A stretch of 64,000 nucleotides of DNA from GSA-30 sp036384435 (GTDB lineage: Bacteria; Pseudomonadota; Gammaproteobacteria; Xanthomonadales; Rhodanobacteraceae), in assembly GCF_036384435.1 (NCBI RefSeq), contig NZ_DASVMI010000158.1, forward strand, positions 78,320 to 142,319, given 5' to 3'. Numbering within the stretch: position 1 is the stretch's first letter; every line of letters begins with the position of its first letter. The notes under the pieces were generated by a model that had not been told where the DNA came from, did no database searches, and worked only from the letters and a program-made list of their open reading frames with translations. Both the position numbers and the translations under genes were made by a program. Below, one piece after another: positions 43,090 to 53,100 of this stretch.

Positions 43090-43590
43090 ATGCGTTTACC
43101 GTTTGCGTCGTTGGTCTATGTGCTTTTACTTATTGCAGCATCGGCATCGGCCGACGATTCGCTCAAGATTGAGACCCAACAAGTACCTAAATACGTGGCC
43201 TTCCTGGAAGATCACCCCTTGGACAAGCTGGCGCCTTACGTACGATCCGCGCTTTTGCAATGGGAAGACAAGACAACGGACGTTGTCGATGTCGTGTGCC
43301 AAGGTGTATTGGCTCCCTTACCGGACACATCCATTCCGCATAGCAGTGAACTGATCGGGCAATTCATTTTCGGCAGCGCAGCCCACCAGATAGCTGTCCC
43401 TGCCGACAAAGACAAGCTGATCCCGAATCAACTTGCCGGCATGCGGAGCTTGTTGAAGGCATACGCGAATATCGTTCGTCAGGAGCCCAACGCTCACCAT
43501 GCACGCCTCGATGAACTGAGCCGGCATGAGGCCGATGGAACACTGGCAACCTTTCTCACTCCGGTGATCGCCGCATCATGCAAATCATGA
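43090..43590 (+). CDS. Secreted protein of unknown function
   Basis: 166 residues from the ATG at 43090 (GGGGAAG, 6 nt upstream). Signal peptide LVYVLLLIAASASA. Mature part helical with two Cys (VVCQGV, ASCKS at the very end). No family recognised. The 3' end overlaps that of the convergent SDR gene by 6 bp. Confidence 0.8.
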   Translation: MRLPFASLVYVLLLIAASASADDSLKIETQQVPKYVAFLEDHPLDKLAPYVRSALLQWEDKTTDVVDVVCQGVLAPLPDTSIPHSSELIGQFIFGSAAHQIAVPADKDKLIPNQLAGMRSLLKAYANIVRQEPNAHHARLDELSRHEADGTLATFLTPVIAASCKS

Positions 43591-44418
43591 GCCGGCCAGC
43601 GATTTCTCGATTCGCCGCATAATCCCGTCGAAGGCACGATCGCTCAACCAGCGACGCAGGAACAAGATGGTTTTTGCACCGCCACCGGTGGCATAGCGCG
43701 TGCGTGGTCGCGATGCCTTGACGGCACGCGTGATGGTCCGGGCGACCACCTCCGGGGGTGAGACCATCGACGAGGTCTCCGACTGTGCCAGCATGCGCGC
43801 ATGCCGATGCGCCTGCTCGCCATAAGCCGTATCGCCGGAATAGCGCAGCAGGCCTTCCTGGGCTATTCCGCTCCATTCGGTGCGAATGGCACCGGGCTCC
43901 ACGACCACCACGTGAATGCCGAACGGCGCGACTTCCATACGCAGGCAGTCGCTCAAGCCTTCCACCGCAAACTTGGTCGCGTGATACCAGCTACCGAGCG
44001 GCTCGTGCATCTTGCCGCCGATCGAGGTGATGTTGATGATGTGGCCCGAGCGCTGGGCGCGCATCATCGGCAGGCACAACTGGATAAGGCGCGCGAGACC
44101 AAACACGTTGACCTCGAACTGGCGCCGCCCCTCGTCCAGGGGCACGTCTTCCAACGAACCGTATGAGCCATAACCGGCATTATTGACCAGCGCATCCAGG
44201 CGTCCCTCGCGTTGCGCGATGGCTGCCACCGCACGCTGGATCGAGCCGTCATCGGTCAGGTCCAGCGACAGCACCTGCGCGCCCGCCTGCGCCAGGCTTT
44301 CCATGCGATCCACGCGACGCGCGGCCGCATAGACCTTGTAGTCAGCGGCCATCAAGTGGCGCGCGGTCGCCTCGCCGATGCCCGAAGATGCTCCGGTGAC
44401 CAATGCTACGTGGGTCAT
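43585..44418 (-). CDS. Short-chain dehydrogenase/reductase
   Basis: 277 residues. Rossmann glycine motif 'TGASSGIG' (8-15), 'NNAG' (79-82), catalytic Ser132, Tyr145 and Lys149 in 'SWYHATK'. Classical SDR with NADP(H)-type basic residues after beta-2 (AAARRVDRM). The extended C-terminus 'LFLRRWLSDRAFDGIM' is typical of the branch often called oxidoreductase/SDR next to regulators. Divergent from a MerR regulator across a textbook MerR promoter (44449-44480), so it is the regulator's likely target. Confidence 0.93.
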   Translation of the reverse strand: MTHVALVTGASSGIGEATARHLMAADYKVYAAARRVDRMESLAQAGAQVLSLDLTDDGSIQRAVAAIAQREGRLDALVNNAGYGSYGSLEDVPLDEGRRQFEVNVFGLARLIQLCLPMMRAQRSGHIINITSIGGKMHEPLGSWYHATKFAVEGLSDCLRMEVAPFGIHVVVVEPGAIRTEWSGIAQEGLLRYSGDTAYGEQAHRHARMLAQSETSSMVSPPEVVARTITRAVKASRPRTRYATGGGAKTILFLRRWLSDRAFDGIMRRIEKSLAGS

Positions 44419-44448
44419 GACTTGCCGCCTGTCAGGAAGTGAGGAGCC

Positions 44449-44480
44449 AGTCTAAACTGGGGGCTATACCCCCTGGTCAA
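44449..44480 (-). promoter_or_regulatory. MerR-type promoter and operator for the SDR gene
   Basis: Read leftward: -35 TTGACC (44475-44480), a 20-bp spacer, -10 TAGACT (44449-44454). The spacer holds the palindrome GGGGGTATAGCCCCC (44459-44473) at its centre. The overlong spacer with a central dyad is the hallmark of MerR-activated promoters. It lies 31 bp from the SDR start and just ahead of the MerR gene. Confidence 0.75.
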
Positions 44481-44489
44481 GTACCCGCC

Positions 44490-44915
44490 ATGCTGATCGC
44501 CGAATTCTGCCGACGCGCCGACCTCACCCGCGATGCCGTACGCCTATACGTGAGCCTGGGCCTGATCAAACCCGGTACGAGCGCATCGGGCAGTCGCTAC
44601 CAGCACTTCGAACAGGCCGATGTGGAGCGCGTCGCCTTGATCAAGGTGGGCCAGCACCTGGGCTTTACGCTCAAACAGATCGTCGCACTGAGCCAGGAAT
44701 ACGAAGCCGGCGCCCTGGATCGCGCGCGCCGGCTGGCTGTGATGCAGGCACAACTGGCGCAAGTGCAGGAGAAGGCCGCCAAGCTCGATCAATTGCAGGC
44801 TTATCTGCACGCCAAGATCGCCTGGATCGAAGGCGGTGAATGCGGTGAAGAGCCATCATTCTGCGGACTGGCGGCGGCGACATTCCTGCGTGGTGAGCCA
44901 CGGCCAGCGTCTTGA
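44490..44915 (+). CDS. MerR-family transcription regulator
   Basis: 141 residues from the ATG at 44490. N-terminal winged helix-turn-helix: 'MLIAEFCRRADLTRDAVRLYVSLGLIKPG', 'SRYQHFEQADVERVALI', 'QHLGFTLKQI', then a dimerisation coiled coil (RRLAVMQAQLAQVQEKAAKLDQLQAYL). The C-terminus has two Cys (GGECGEEPSFCG) that could bind metal or sense thiols, although the spacing differs from MerR, ZntR and SoxR. Inferred to regulate the divergent SDR gene. Confidence 0.92.
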   Translation: MLIAEFCRRADLTRDAVRLYVSLGLIKPGTSASGSRYQHFEQADVERVALIKVGQHLGFTLKQIVALSQEYEAGALDRARRLAVMQAQLAQVQEKAAKLDQLQAYLHAKIAWIEGGECGEEPSFCGLAAATFLRGEPRPAS

Positions 44916-44954
44916 AGCTGCCCGCGCCAGCGTTGCGTCCGTTACCCAAACGCC

Positions 44955-45058
44955 AGACACGAACCGCGTAAGAGCGACTTCGGTCGCGACGAGGTCGCGG
45001 CTTGGAGGCTTTTAGAGCCCCAATCTGCGACTGGATCGCAGATTGCCTCGCGACTGAA
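44955..45058 (+). repeat. 104-bp dispersed repeat, copy A
   Basis: Identical over all 104 bases to 63897-64000. It starts AGACACGAACCGCG and ends CGCGACTGAA, with internal GCGACTTCGGTCGC and AATCTGCGACTGGATCGCAGATT dyads. It lies directly after the MerR gene. A diverged inverted copy sits at 31664-31792. Confidence 0.85.
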
Positions 45059-45068
45059 GTCGCCCCCA

Positions 45069-45506
45069 CGAGGTAACGCGCGTCGGGGCTGGACGCAGGC
45101 ACGCGAAAGCAGCCCACCTGGCAAACCGGGCGGGCTGTGCGGTCTTACCGTGTGAACACCTCCTCATTCGAGCTGCGGCTGGCAGCTATCCAGTACATCC
45201 GTAAGCTGGCTGACCAGACGCGAGTACTGGTACGACAAGGCGCTCGCAGGAACGATCAGGCGAGCCCCTTGCGTCAAGGGACTGCACAAATCACCCACCT
45301 GTCGTTGATGGGTACCGCTTCGTGTGGAGTTTCTAGCGTGCGTTTACGTGAAACAGTCATTCATCACACGCGCAATTCAGTCAGTTGCGCCCGGCGCGAT
45401 CAATTCGCTTCTGGCATTCGACATCCATATGACGCCAGCTCCTGACAAGCTAATCCCCACATTGGGCTAGCTCCTACGTAGACGGTGGCGGATTGCTCAG
45501 AAGCCG
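45069..45506. other. Region without a confident gene; possible remnants
   Basis: On the minus strand, 45165-45280 reads 'LCSPLTQGARLIVPASALSYQYSRL' and 'QLTDVLDSCQPQLE' before a stop, protein-like but without a good start. A second minus frame starts 'MTVSRKRTLETPHEAVPIND' at 45360 and stops near 45275. The two look like one short gene broken by a frameshift. I do not recognise it. Confidence 0.25.
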
Positions 45507-45803
45507 CTAGCGAAGCGCGGAGTTGGCTTTCGGTGGAACGATGCATGTCCTGCCGTTGATATGACGAAGAAAACGAACAACCAGCTGCCCGTGACCTGAC
45601 GCCACCAACTGTTCCGCTGTGCGCCCGCCGAGGCTATCGATAGGGTCTTCGACGTACCAGCGGAGAAGATTGATAACATCGGGTTCAATTCGTGCCGCTT
45701 CATGGATGACTGCGATCAGAACGCGGCTCACGTCTATCGATTTAGCATGTTCGTGGCCGGCAATGAAAAGTTCGTGACCGAACAGGTTCGCGTCCGCCTT
45801 CAT
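45507..45803 (-). CDS. MbcA/ParS-like antitoxin-fold protein (DUF2384-like)
   Basis: 98 residues from the ATG at 45803 (GGGAAG, 4 nt upstream). The C-terminal part 'VINLLRWYVEDPIDSLGGRTAEQLVASGHGQLVVRFLRHI' has the 'LGG.TP.EL' helix pair of the MbcA/ParS/Xre toxin-binding domain found in RES-toxin antitoxins. The N-terminal half is shorter than in typical antitoxins and has no clear helix-turn-helix. No RES-domain toxin is next to it, so it is an orphan or has another role. Confidence 0.75.
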   Translation of the reverse strand: MKADANLFGHELFIAGHEHAKSIDVSRVLIAVIHEAARIEPDVINLLRWYVEDPIDSLGGRTAEQLVASGHGQLVVRFLRHINGRTCIVPPKANSALR

Positions 45804-46184
45804 TGACTTCCCTTTGCGCGTAACCGCCATAAGCCTGCACTTCTAAAAATGCCGATCTCCATAGCTATGTATATTCCGCGGCGACGTTGACTATGGGGCT
45901 TCTGTACGAATCAGGACTCACTTTGTGGTCATCCACCAACCTTCGCTCGATACTTCCTCATATTGCGCCAAGCCGACCGACTGCGAACAGCCCCCTATCG
46001 GGGGCGTCAGCCTGTATCAAAGTCAGAGAGACGACGCTCGCTGAGTCTCTAATCACCCCCAAAGAGGGGAGATTCTTGACTCTGGAAGGGAGCGACACTC
46101 GCAAGGGACCAAAGGTCTTTGGCAGCGGCGGAACTCAGCGTAGCCCCCCACCACGTCTGCCAGTTCCACATGAGGATACCGATC
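45804..46184. promoter_or_regulatory. Catalase upstream region with a GC palindrome
   Basis: No gene seen. Contains the palindrome GCCCCCTATCGGGGGC (45990-46005) about 180 bp upstream of the catalase-like gene. The same CCCCC-N4-GGGGG layout occurs upstream of cydA and of poxB. Confidence 0.45.
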
Positions 46185-47198
46185 GTGACAAACATAGAAA
46201 AAAGTACGTGGACCGAGGTGTATGACGGAGGCAGTGCCGAGGTCGAGCGCGAGGGCTTTCATCAGCTCGCACAGGCCATGCTGGACATTCAAGAAAAGAA
46301 TCGAGTGGCCGCTGGTGCGCCACACGCCATGCGAACACTCCATTCAAAGATTTTGGTTGGCGTTACCAACGCTGAGCTGCGCATGGACTCGGATATTCCT
46401 CTCCCATTTCAAGTCGGTCACTTCACGCCGGGTGCCGTCATTGGCGCATCTATCCGATTTTCAAATGCGAGCGGTGTACCCAAACGCGATGATGCGGTAG
46501 ACATGCGTGGCATCGCGATCAAGCTTGCGCTGCCGCACGGCCAGTCACACGATATATTGATGACTAACTATCCGGTATCACACGCGCGGAACGCTAAGCA
46601 GTTTGTCCAGTTTGCAACGATAGCGATGGGCGATCCGGCGACATTCAAAGAACGTCTGGTTGCGCAATTCGGTGCGGACGAGGCGATGCGAATGATCACC
46701 GCCGTGATGAAAGGCATGCGTCCCAGCGCGGGACTGCAGACCGAAGCCTTCTGGAGCCGCGGCGCTTTGCTTTGGGGCACGTTTCCGGTACGTCTGGTCC
46801 TTCGCCCCAGCCTCGACTCAAATGTCGACCAAAGCGAAGCCGTGCACGCGACGGCGGATGGGCTACGCGAAGGCTTTGCGAACGTGTTGAATGCGCATCC
46901 CATAGCGTTTCGACTTGCCATCCAGTCCTATGTCGATGAGGAACACACGCCGATCGAGGACGCGGCGGTCGAATGGCTAGAGAGCGTGGCGCCTCCGGTC
47001 GGAGTGGGCACCCTCTTGATCCCGTCGCAGAATATCTTGAGTGAAGACGGCCTACGTGCGATGGCGCAGGTAAACGAGCTCGCTTTCAACCCCTGGAACG
47101 CCCCACCCCTCTTCCGGCCATTGGGGAATATCAATCGGGCGCGCGGCAAGGTGTATGGAGCAAGTGCGAGAGCATGGGGCGCATCCCCGCACGGCTGA
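46185..47198 (+). CDS. Catalase-fold heme protein
   Basis: 337 residues from the GTG at 46185 (AGGA, 8 nt upstream); an upstream ATG at 46170 is possible. Catalase-fold signatures: distal His53 in 'RTLHSKILVG', 'ASIRFSNASGVPKRDDAVDMRGIAIKLA' (catalase VRFS...RDPRGFAVK region), 'DILMTNYPV', and a C-terminal 'AFNPWNAPPLFRPLGNINRARGKVY'. It is far shorter than monofunctional catalases (about 480 residues), and the usual proximal Tyr motif is altered. It is closer to the small catalase-like peroxidases and lyases. Likely acts on hydroperoxides. Confidence 0.88.
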   Translation: MTNIEKSTWTEVYDGGSAEVEREGFHQLAQAMLDIQEKNRVAAGAPHAMRTLHSKILVGVTNAELRMDSDIPLPFQVGHFTPGAVIGASIRFSNASGVPKRDDAVDMRGIAIKLALPHGQSHDILMTNYPVSHARNAKQFVQFATIAMGDPATFKERLVAQFGADEAMRMITAVMKGMRPSAGLQTEAFWSRGALLWGTFPVRLVLRPSLDSNVDQSEAVHATADGLREGFANVLNAHPIAFRLAIQSYVDEEHTPIEDAAVEWLESVAPPVGVGTLLIPSQNILSEDGLRAMAQVNELAFNPWNAPPLFRPLGNINRARGKVYGASARAWGASPHG

Positions 47199-47734
47199 CT
47201 TCTCGCTCCGCGCAGCGCACGTGTCTTGCGATCACTGCGAGCCTCACGCGCAGCGCTGTATTTTTGCGTTGCATCCGGGGCCTGCCGGGCTACTCGTCAC
47301 CCAGCACGTCCCGGCTCTTGAATTGGCATGGCTGACACTTTTGAGTCGGATGCAGCACCATTTGGAGCCACCAAATCTACCCCTTGGAAGGCATCGTCGA
47401 AGCTACCTAAGAAGGTACCGTAGCTGTGCAAATGCAGCCACCGTGTCTGGGATGGATGCGCGCTTGGAACTCATTTCGTGAAGCCCACGCAGTCTGAGCT
47501 CAGGAATACCCGGGTTTTCACGCCGATGCTCCCTCGACAAAGCGCTATACAAGAAGAAAAACCGCCGTAAAAGACAGTGAAAGTTCGAAGCATCGACCTG
47601 GCAGCTGCTTATTCAGTGCGTTCAGAAATTCATGGAAATCTTGGCAGTAGGGTTGTCACGGCGATCACTTGGAAGAGATCGCAAACAGGGACTCAGGCAC
47701 CTGCATTGTACTCAGCACGCTATCGAGGTGACTT
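47199..47734. other. 536-bp region without a recognisable gene
   Basis: A plus-strand frame over 47155-47481 is open but shows no family and an odd composition, so I do not call it. The last 150 bp before the LuxR gene are comparatively AT-rich (about 47560-47650) and probably carry its promoter. Nothing else seen. Confidence 0.35.
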
Positions 47735-49288
47735 ATGAATGAGTGCGTCTGCTCGCAGGACCTTGGTCGATCGCCACTAGCGGCCATGGATGAGCCGTCA
47801 TCCTGCGACTCCCATTCGTCCTCGAACGATGTCGCGCAAGTCCGCCAATTTCTCGATGCGGCTTGGCGGGCGGCCGAGCGTTTCGAGCGTGATGAGCTGC
47901 TGAGGTACTTGGCCGTTATCCAGCCGCTCATCGAATGCCGAGGCGCGCTCGCACAGCGATGGTCCGGGCGCGACGAAATGGAGACTCTTCAGGCGATCGG
48001 TTTCATCTGGCGGGACGAAGCCGAGCTCGCCCTGGCGTTGGCACGATCCGTCGTGTCGCGCTCGGCCATACGGCGCTTTCGTTTGGTCTTGTTTACGGTC
48101 ATTCGCTACGCCTGCTGGAGAACCCGCAGGCTCGACGCATTCTATGACCTCTCGACGCCCTGTCACTATGGCGGCCGCCTGAATATGCAGGTGCTAAAAG
48201 TCATCAATCTGTCGATTGAGGCCGCCGCTGAAGCCGAACAGCTCCGACTTAAGTCCGCTGAACGCAACGCCCGGCATGCCGTTGCAGTGGGGGAGCTTGC
48301 GGGCGGTATCGACGACAATGCTTCGTTGCTGTCACGCTGCGTGCTCGCGACCGTTGCTTACGAAATGGGCGGTCTGGACGAGGCGTTTGCACTGATCCGC
48401 GGGAGGGATGCCGCCATTGATCAATATGGCTCTGCCGATGCCGCGCTATGGGGTACCACTGTTGCCGTCCGCGTGGCGATTGCAAACGGTCACGCTAAAC
48501 ATGCGCTGGCCGTGATTCGCAGGGGCCAAGTGGCAAGCAGGCAGCGGGGTTGGAAGATGCTGGCGGCACACCTTGCGGAGCAAGAAGTCAACTTGCTCAT
48601 CAGGGGAGAAAACCTACTGTTGGCAACAAAGGTGCTGGCCCAGGCATTGCGACGCGACCCATCAGGCACCCAATTGGGTGTACCGATAGACGAAGCGGCA
48701 TGGCCGCTGGAAGCGGCGCGTCTACGGCTGGCATTTGCCAGCGGAGATTTCACCGAGGCAGCGGATGGATTCACTCGCCTGAGTTGTTGGTTGAACGAGC
48801 GCAACCAGAGCACCTTCGCTGTGCGATACACGGCGTTAGCGGCGGCCAGTCTATTTCATGAGGGGCATGCGGACGAAGCGTGCGCGGGTTTATGCAAAGC
48901 CCTTGAAGCGGGTGCGTCAGCGGGACTATTTCGCACTTTCGTTGATGAGCTTGAATGCTTGGCGCCTTGTTTGCGCAGGCTCCGCACTTCAATGAAACAT
49001 CAGCTTGGCCATCTCAACGCTTATACCAATGCGATTCTTGCCGCCCGTAGCCTCTTGATCGCTATTCCCGAGGACGGCGTCAATCAAGAACTGGCTAGAA
49101 TACTCAGCCGGCGCGAAGTCGTGGTGCTTCACCTGATCAGCAAAGGTTATTCCAACAAGACGATCGCACGCGAGCTGTATATCACGCCAGAGACCGTCAA
49201 AAGTCACATCAAACGCATCGCGATCAAATTCTCCACCAAGACTCGAGCGGAAGCTGTCGCTCTCGGCAAGTCTCTTGGGATTATCTAA
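47735..49288 (+). CDS. LuxR-type regulator with TPR-like (MalT-type) N-terminus
   Basis: 517 residues with AGGTG 4 nt before the ATG. The first 430 residues are a helical repeat region resembling the MalT-type TPR module (LALALARSVV, AEAEQLRLKSAERNARHAVAVGEL, HAKHALAVIRRGQVAS, EACAGLCKALEAGAS). The helix-turn-helix is at about 455-510: 'LSRREVVVLHLISKGYSNKTIARELYITPETVKSHIKRI'. It has no receiver and no P-loop, unlike full-length MalT, which has an ATP-binding domain. A signal may bind the solenoid. Sits next to the catalase-like gene. Confidence 0.9.
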   Translation: MNECVCSQDLGRSPLAAMDEPSSCDSHSSSNDVAQVRQFLDAAWRAAERFERDELLRYLAVIQPLIECRGALAQRWSGRDEMETLQAIGFIWRDEAELALALARSVVSRSAIRRFRLVLFTVIRYACWRTRRLDAFYDLSTPCHYGGRLNMQVLKVINLSIEAAAEAEQLRLKSAERNARHAVAVGELAGGIDDNASLLSRCVLATVAYEMGGLDEAFALIRGRDAAIDQYGSADAALWGTTVAVRVAIANGHAKHALAVIRRGQVASRQRGWKMLAAHLAEQEVNLLIRGENLLLATKVLAQALRRDPSGTQLGVPIDEAAWPLEAARLRLAFASGDFTEAADGFTRLSCWLNERNQSTFAVRYTALAAASLFHEGHADEACAGLCKALEAGASAGLFRTFVDELECLAPCLRRLRTSMKHQLGHLNAYTNAILAARSLLIAIPEDGVNQELARILSRREVVVLHLISKGYSNKTIARELYITPETVKSHIKRIAIKFSTKTRAEAVALGKSLGII

Positions 49289-49401
49289 TCTGATGGCGGT
49301 CGTCGACATGCATTACGGCCGCGCTAGCGGGCGCATGCGCCTGCCCGTATTCGAACGATCAACCCTGCAACTCAGCAGGCCATGGCAAGCGGGAGCTGGA
49401 T

Positions 49402-50070
49402 CTACTGCACGGGGTCGATGAAGCCGCGGCCGATAGCGATCATCACGGCATGCGTTCGGTCGTCGGCGTTGAGCTTGCGCATAATGCTTTTCAGCCGCGC
49501 CTTGACCGTATCTTCAGAGACGAACAGCGCGTCGGCGATGTTACGATTGCTACGGCCTTGGGCGACCAGCTTAAGAATGCTTGTTTCCCGATCCGTCAGC
49601 TGCTCCTCCCCCATGTGCTGGGCAACCTGCTGTGCGACGTCCGAGGCAATGGTTCGCCGGCCCACAAGCGCACTGCGGATGGCGCGGATGACCTCCTGGG
49701 CACGCGCTGTCTTCAGAAGATACGACCTTGCGCCCAGTGCAAATGCGCGCGCGACGCGGGCATCCCCGAGGAAGCTCGTCAGAACAATGATGGCGGCGTC
49801 GGCAAACTCTTCGCGGATGATGGAGATGGCCTGCAGGCCGTCCATTTCCGGCATCTGCAGATCGATGAGCAATAGATCTGGCCGCAGATCACGATAGCCC
49901 TGAATGGCTTCTTTGCCGTCGCCGGCTTCACCGACGACGACCATGTCATGTTCTGCAGAGAGCATAGCGCGAAGGCCATCCCTGATCATGGGATGGTCAT
50001 CGGCAATGAGAATGCGGAACCGCTCTGGCGCTTCGTTCAAGGTCTCATCCAAACACGTGATAAATGCCAA
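49402..50070 (-). CDS. LuxR/NarL-type response regulator
   Basis: Up to 222 residues. Receiver: 'ILIADDHPMIRDGLRAML', phospho-Asp in 'LLLIDLQMPEMDG', Thr in 'IIVLTSFLG', Lys in 'SYLLKTARAQ'. The helix-turn-helix 'LTDRETSILKLVAQGRSNRNIADALFVSEDTVKARLKSI' is at about 150-210. The start is unclear: only a TTG at 50070 or a TTG seven codons on fit, and neither has a strong ribosome-binding site. It is 100 bp downstream of the Reg_prop sensor kinase on the same strand and is its likely partner. Confidence 0.9.
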   Translation of the reverse strand: MAFITCLDETLNEAPERFRILIADDHPMIRDGLRAMLSAEHDMVVVGEAGDGKEAIQGYRDLRPDLLLIDLQMPEMDGLQAISIIREEFADAAIIVLTSFLGDARVARAFALGARSYLLKTARAQEVIRAIRSALVGRRTIASDVAQQVAQHMGEEQLTDRETSILKLVAQGRSNRNIADALFVSEDTVKARLKSIMRKLNADDRTHAVMIAIGRGFIDPVQ

Positions 50071-50170
50071 TGATTAGAAGAGATGGCGCGATTGATGTGA
50101 CACTCGTGACCGTTCGACTATGCACAAATGGTCGCAATATATCAACACCCGAAAGGGTATTTAGAATGCT

Positions 50171-53100
50171 TTACGCGCTGGCTTTATCTGTTTTATGCCT
50201 GCGTGGTCTCTGCTGCCTCCACCACTGGACTCGGCTCGAATTTGCTCGGGAAGGAGAGAGGTAGGCATGGCGTTTGGGGGTGATCAAACGAATAGTGGTG
50301 CCTTGCGAAGAGGTCTCTATTTGCAGAAGCGCGTTGATCTTCTCGGCACGCTCGTGCATACCCGAGATGCCCCAATGGCCTGCACGTTGCCTGGCTTCCA
50401 TAAGCTCTCGGTCGATCCCAAATCCATCGTCGCTAACGGCAATGCTGAGTGCGCTCGCTTCGTAGGTGATCGTCACAACGACGTGGTCTGCATCGGCGTG
50501 ACGGTAGGCGTTAAGGATGGCCTCACGAGCGATGGCGAAAATCTCAACACAGGCTTCCTGGCAAACGGGTAGAGGCTCACCCTCCACGCGCAAGGAGAAG
50601 AAGCTTGGCGAGTTTGCGGATGCACCCTGGCCGACAGTCAGCAATTCCGAAACAAGGTCCAGTTCGCGTTGATAGTCCTGCCGCAGGAGACGAATTTTGT
50701 CGCGGCCGTCAATCAGAACGTCGCGCATTTTTTCTTCGATCTCCGTGGCCGCATCGCGCTGTTGCGGGGCAAGATCGCTTCTTCGTGCCCAGAACTCCAT
50801 TTGCATCAGCAAACCCTGCATGCCTTGCAGCAGTGTGTCGTGGAGCTCGCGGGCGATGCTTTCACGCTCTTTATGTTTGGCCTCAAGGCTAATGTGAAGG
50901 CGCCGCGAAAGCTGGCGAATTCGCAGGGCCACAACCAGCCACAGGGCGACCAAAAGAACCAACGCGCAGATACCTTTGAACCAAAGGGTCTGATAGAAGG
51001 CGGGCTTGATGTAAAACACCATGTGCACGTCTGCTTGGCCTCTGACTCCATCGCTATTGAAAGCCGCGATATCGAGCTGGTGTGCCCCAGGTGCCAGATT
51101 CGAATAGCTTACTTCCCGGCGTGTTCCAAGGTCCTTCCAGTCAGCGTCAAAACCGAGCAAGCGCACTTTGGCGTCGACGCGCTCCGACGTGGAAAAGCTG
51201 AGGACTGAAAACTCTACATCGAGGTTACGAGTGAGCGCCGGGAATGCCAGCTTTTCATGTGGACTGTACGCGGTGTCGTCCGCGACTATTTTAGTGATGG
51301 AGATCGACGGCGGAACAGGATTGCTCACCAGCTGGGCTGGGTCCAGCCAAACCACGCCGTTGATGGTGGCAAACCACAATCGTCCATCCGTGCTTTTGAC
51401 GACGGTTGGATGACCGTAGTGGATATCCGGCGGACCGGGCAAGCCGTCCAAGCCATCGAATTTCGTGACGGATAGCGCATGCGATGCATCGTTCTCGGCT
51501 TGCGCCACATCCCTTTCGGAAATACGGTAGACACCTGACATCGCATGTATCCACATGTCACCATTGGCCGCGAAGGCGATGCCGGTGATGGTTCCCAGTG
51601 ACGGCTGCTTGGACAGTCGAACCGCATGCATGCGCATGCCGTCCATAAAGCCAAGGCCTTGGCTTCCGCCGACCCAAAGGTGCCTGCCGTTACTCATAAA
51701 GGCGCCTATGCTGCCGATGGTTACGCCTTGATCCGCACCGAGCAATAAGGCCTTGCCGTCGTCGATAACGCCCAAGAGATCCATGTTAGGGCTACCTCTC
51801 AAATACCCATACCAAACACGCCCTTTGTCATCCGCATACAGTGCGGAGGGTGGGCGATTTACTTTAGGGATCGCGAATGGAACCCATTGGTTTCCATGGA
51901 GGGTGAACAAGTTGAAGCTGGCGCTGGTCGAGCTCTCCGATAAGCCCCAAAGCACACCACGACTGTCTTCGACGATCGCCGACATGTAGGTCGATGGCGA
52001 CGTTGAATGGGTTAGCAGCTTGACGCCGGCGGCGTTGCTTACCCAGATATCAAACGAATTGCCTTCAGACTGTTGCGATAGATAGATGTTGCCTTGGCGA
52101 CCGGCATAGACCGCTTCTACTGATCCTGGGATCGATGTACTGAGATGCCCGTCCTTCAGCTTCTGGGTAGCTTGCAGCTGCATTCCGGCCCAAACAGATC
52201 CGTCCCGGCCCGCGGCGAGTGCGTACATGCTGCCGTTCTGAGGAAAAGGGGATCGCGCAAAGTTACTTCGGCTAAAGCGGTCGATGCCATGGCTCGTTCC
52301 GACCCAAAGATTATCCTCTCGATCGACCAGCAGAGCCCATGCCGTATCTGAGCTGAGTCCGTTCGAACTGTCGAACGTTCCCCTACGCATAGCGTCCCCG
52401 ACGGCTGCGGAATGGTCGTCGATATATGAAGCTGGGATTTGCTCGATACCGCTTTTCTGGGTTCTTAGCCAGGCGTTTCCTTGACTATCAAAGGTTAGAC
52501 CGCGTGCCGACAATTTAGATAGTGCGCCGGCGTCGGATCGGATGGGTGTCGGTGCATGGGTGTCCCACCGTTCGATGCCGCTTTCGGTGTAGCAAATCCA
52601 AACGCTTCCGTCCCTGCTTTGCACAATCTCGGAGATGGGCCCTTTCTGGTTTGAAGTCTCCAGTGTCATGAACTGCGTGGAATGCGCAGGCCGGTAGAGA
52701 AGCTTGTCCAGCGTGCCCGCCCAGACGTTTCCATTACGATCGACCAGTACGCGGGTGACGAATTCCTTTTGACTCAAGATTTCGCGGAAGCCATCGTCGG
52801 GAACTATCCACCGTTTCCCATCGAAGGTCATGACATTGGGAGCCACCGAAGCCCAGACGCCACCGTCCGGACTATCGACGAACTGGCTGTTGATGGTGCT
52901 GACCGGCCCGTGTTCTTCGGAACTCACATGCGCGACGGTGTCGCCTTTGATTTCGAAGATGGGTCCATGCGAGTAGCCCAGCCATAGCCCCCCGTCTGCG
53001 CTGGCGAACACGGTCATGAGCGGCAGTTTGGGCAATGCCACGGAGTCGATATTTTCGATATGTTGAAAGCGAAGGCCATCGAAGCGGAATAGGCCTTCAG

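Noticed and set aside
47155..47481. Plus-strand frame with CDHCEPHAQRC, reminiscent of an FNR N-terminus
   Set aside because: No effector or helix-turn-helix domain follows and the composition is not protein-like; the resemblance is superficial.
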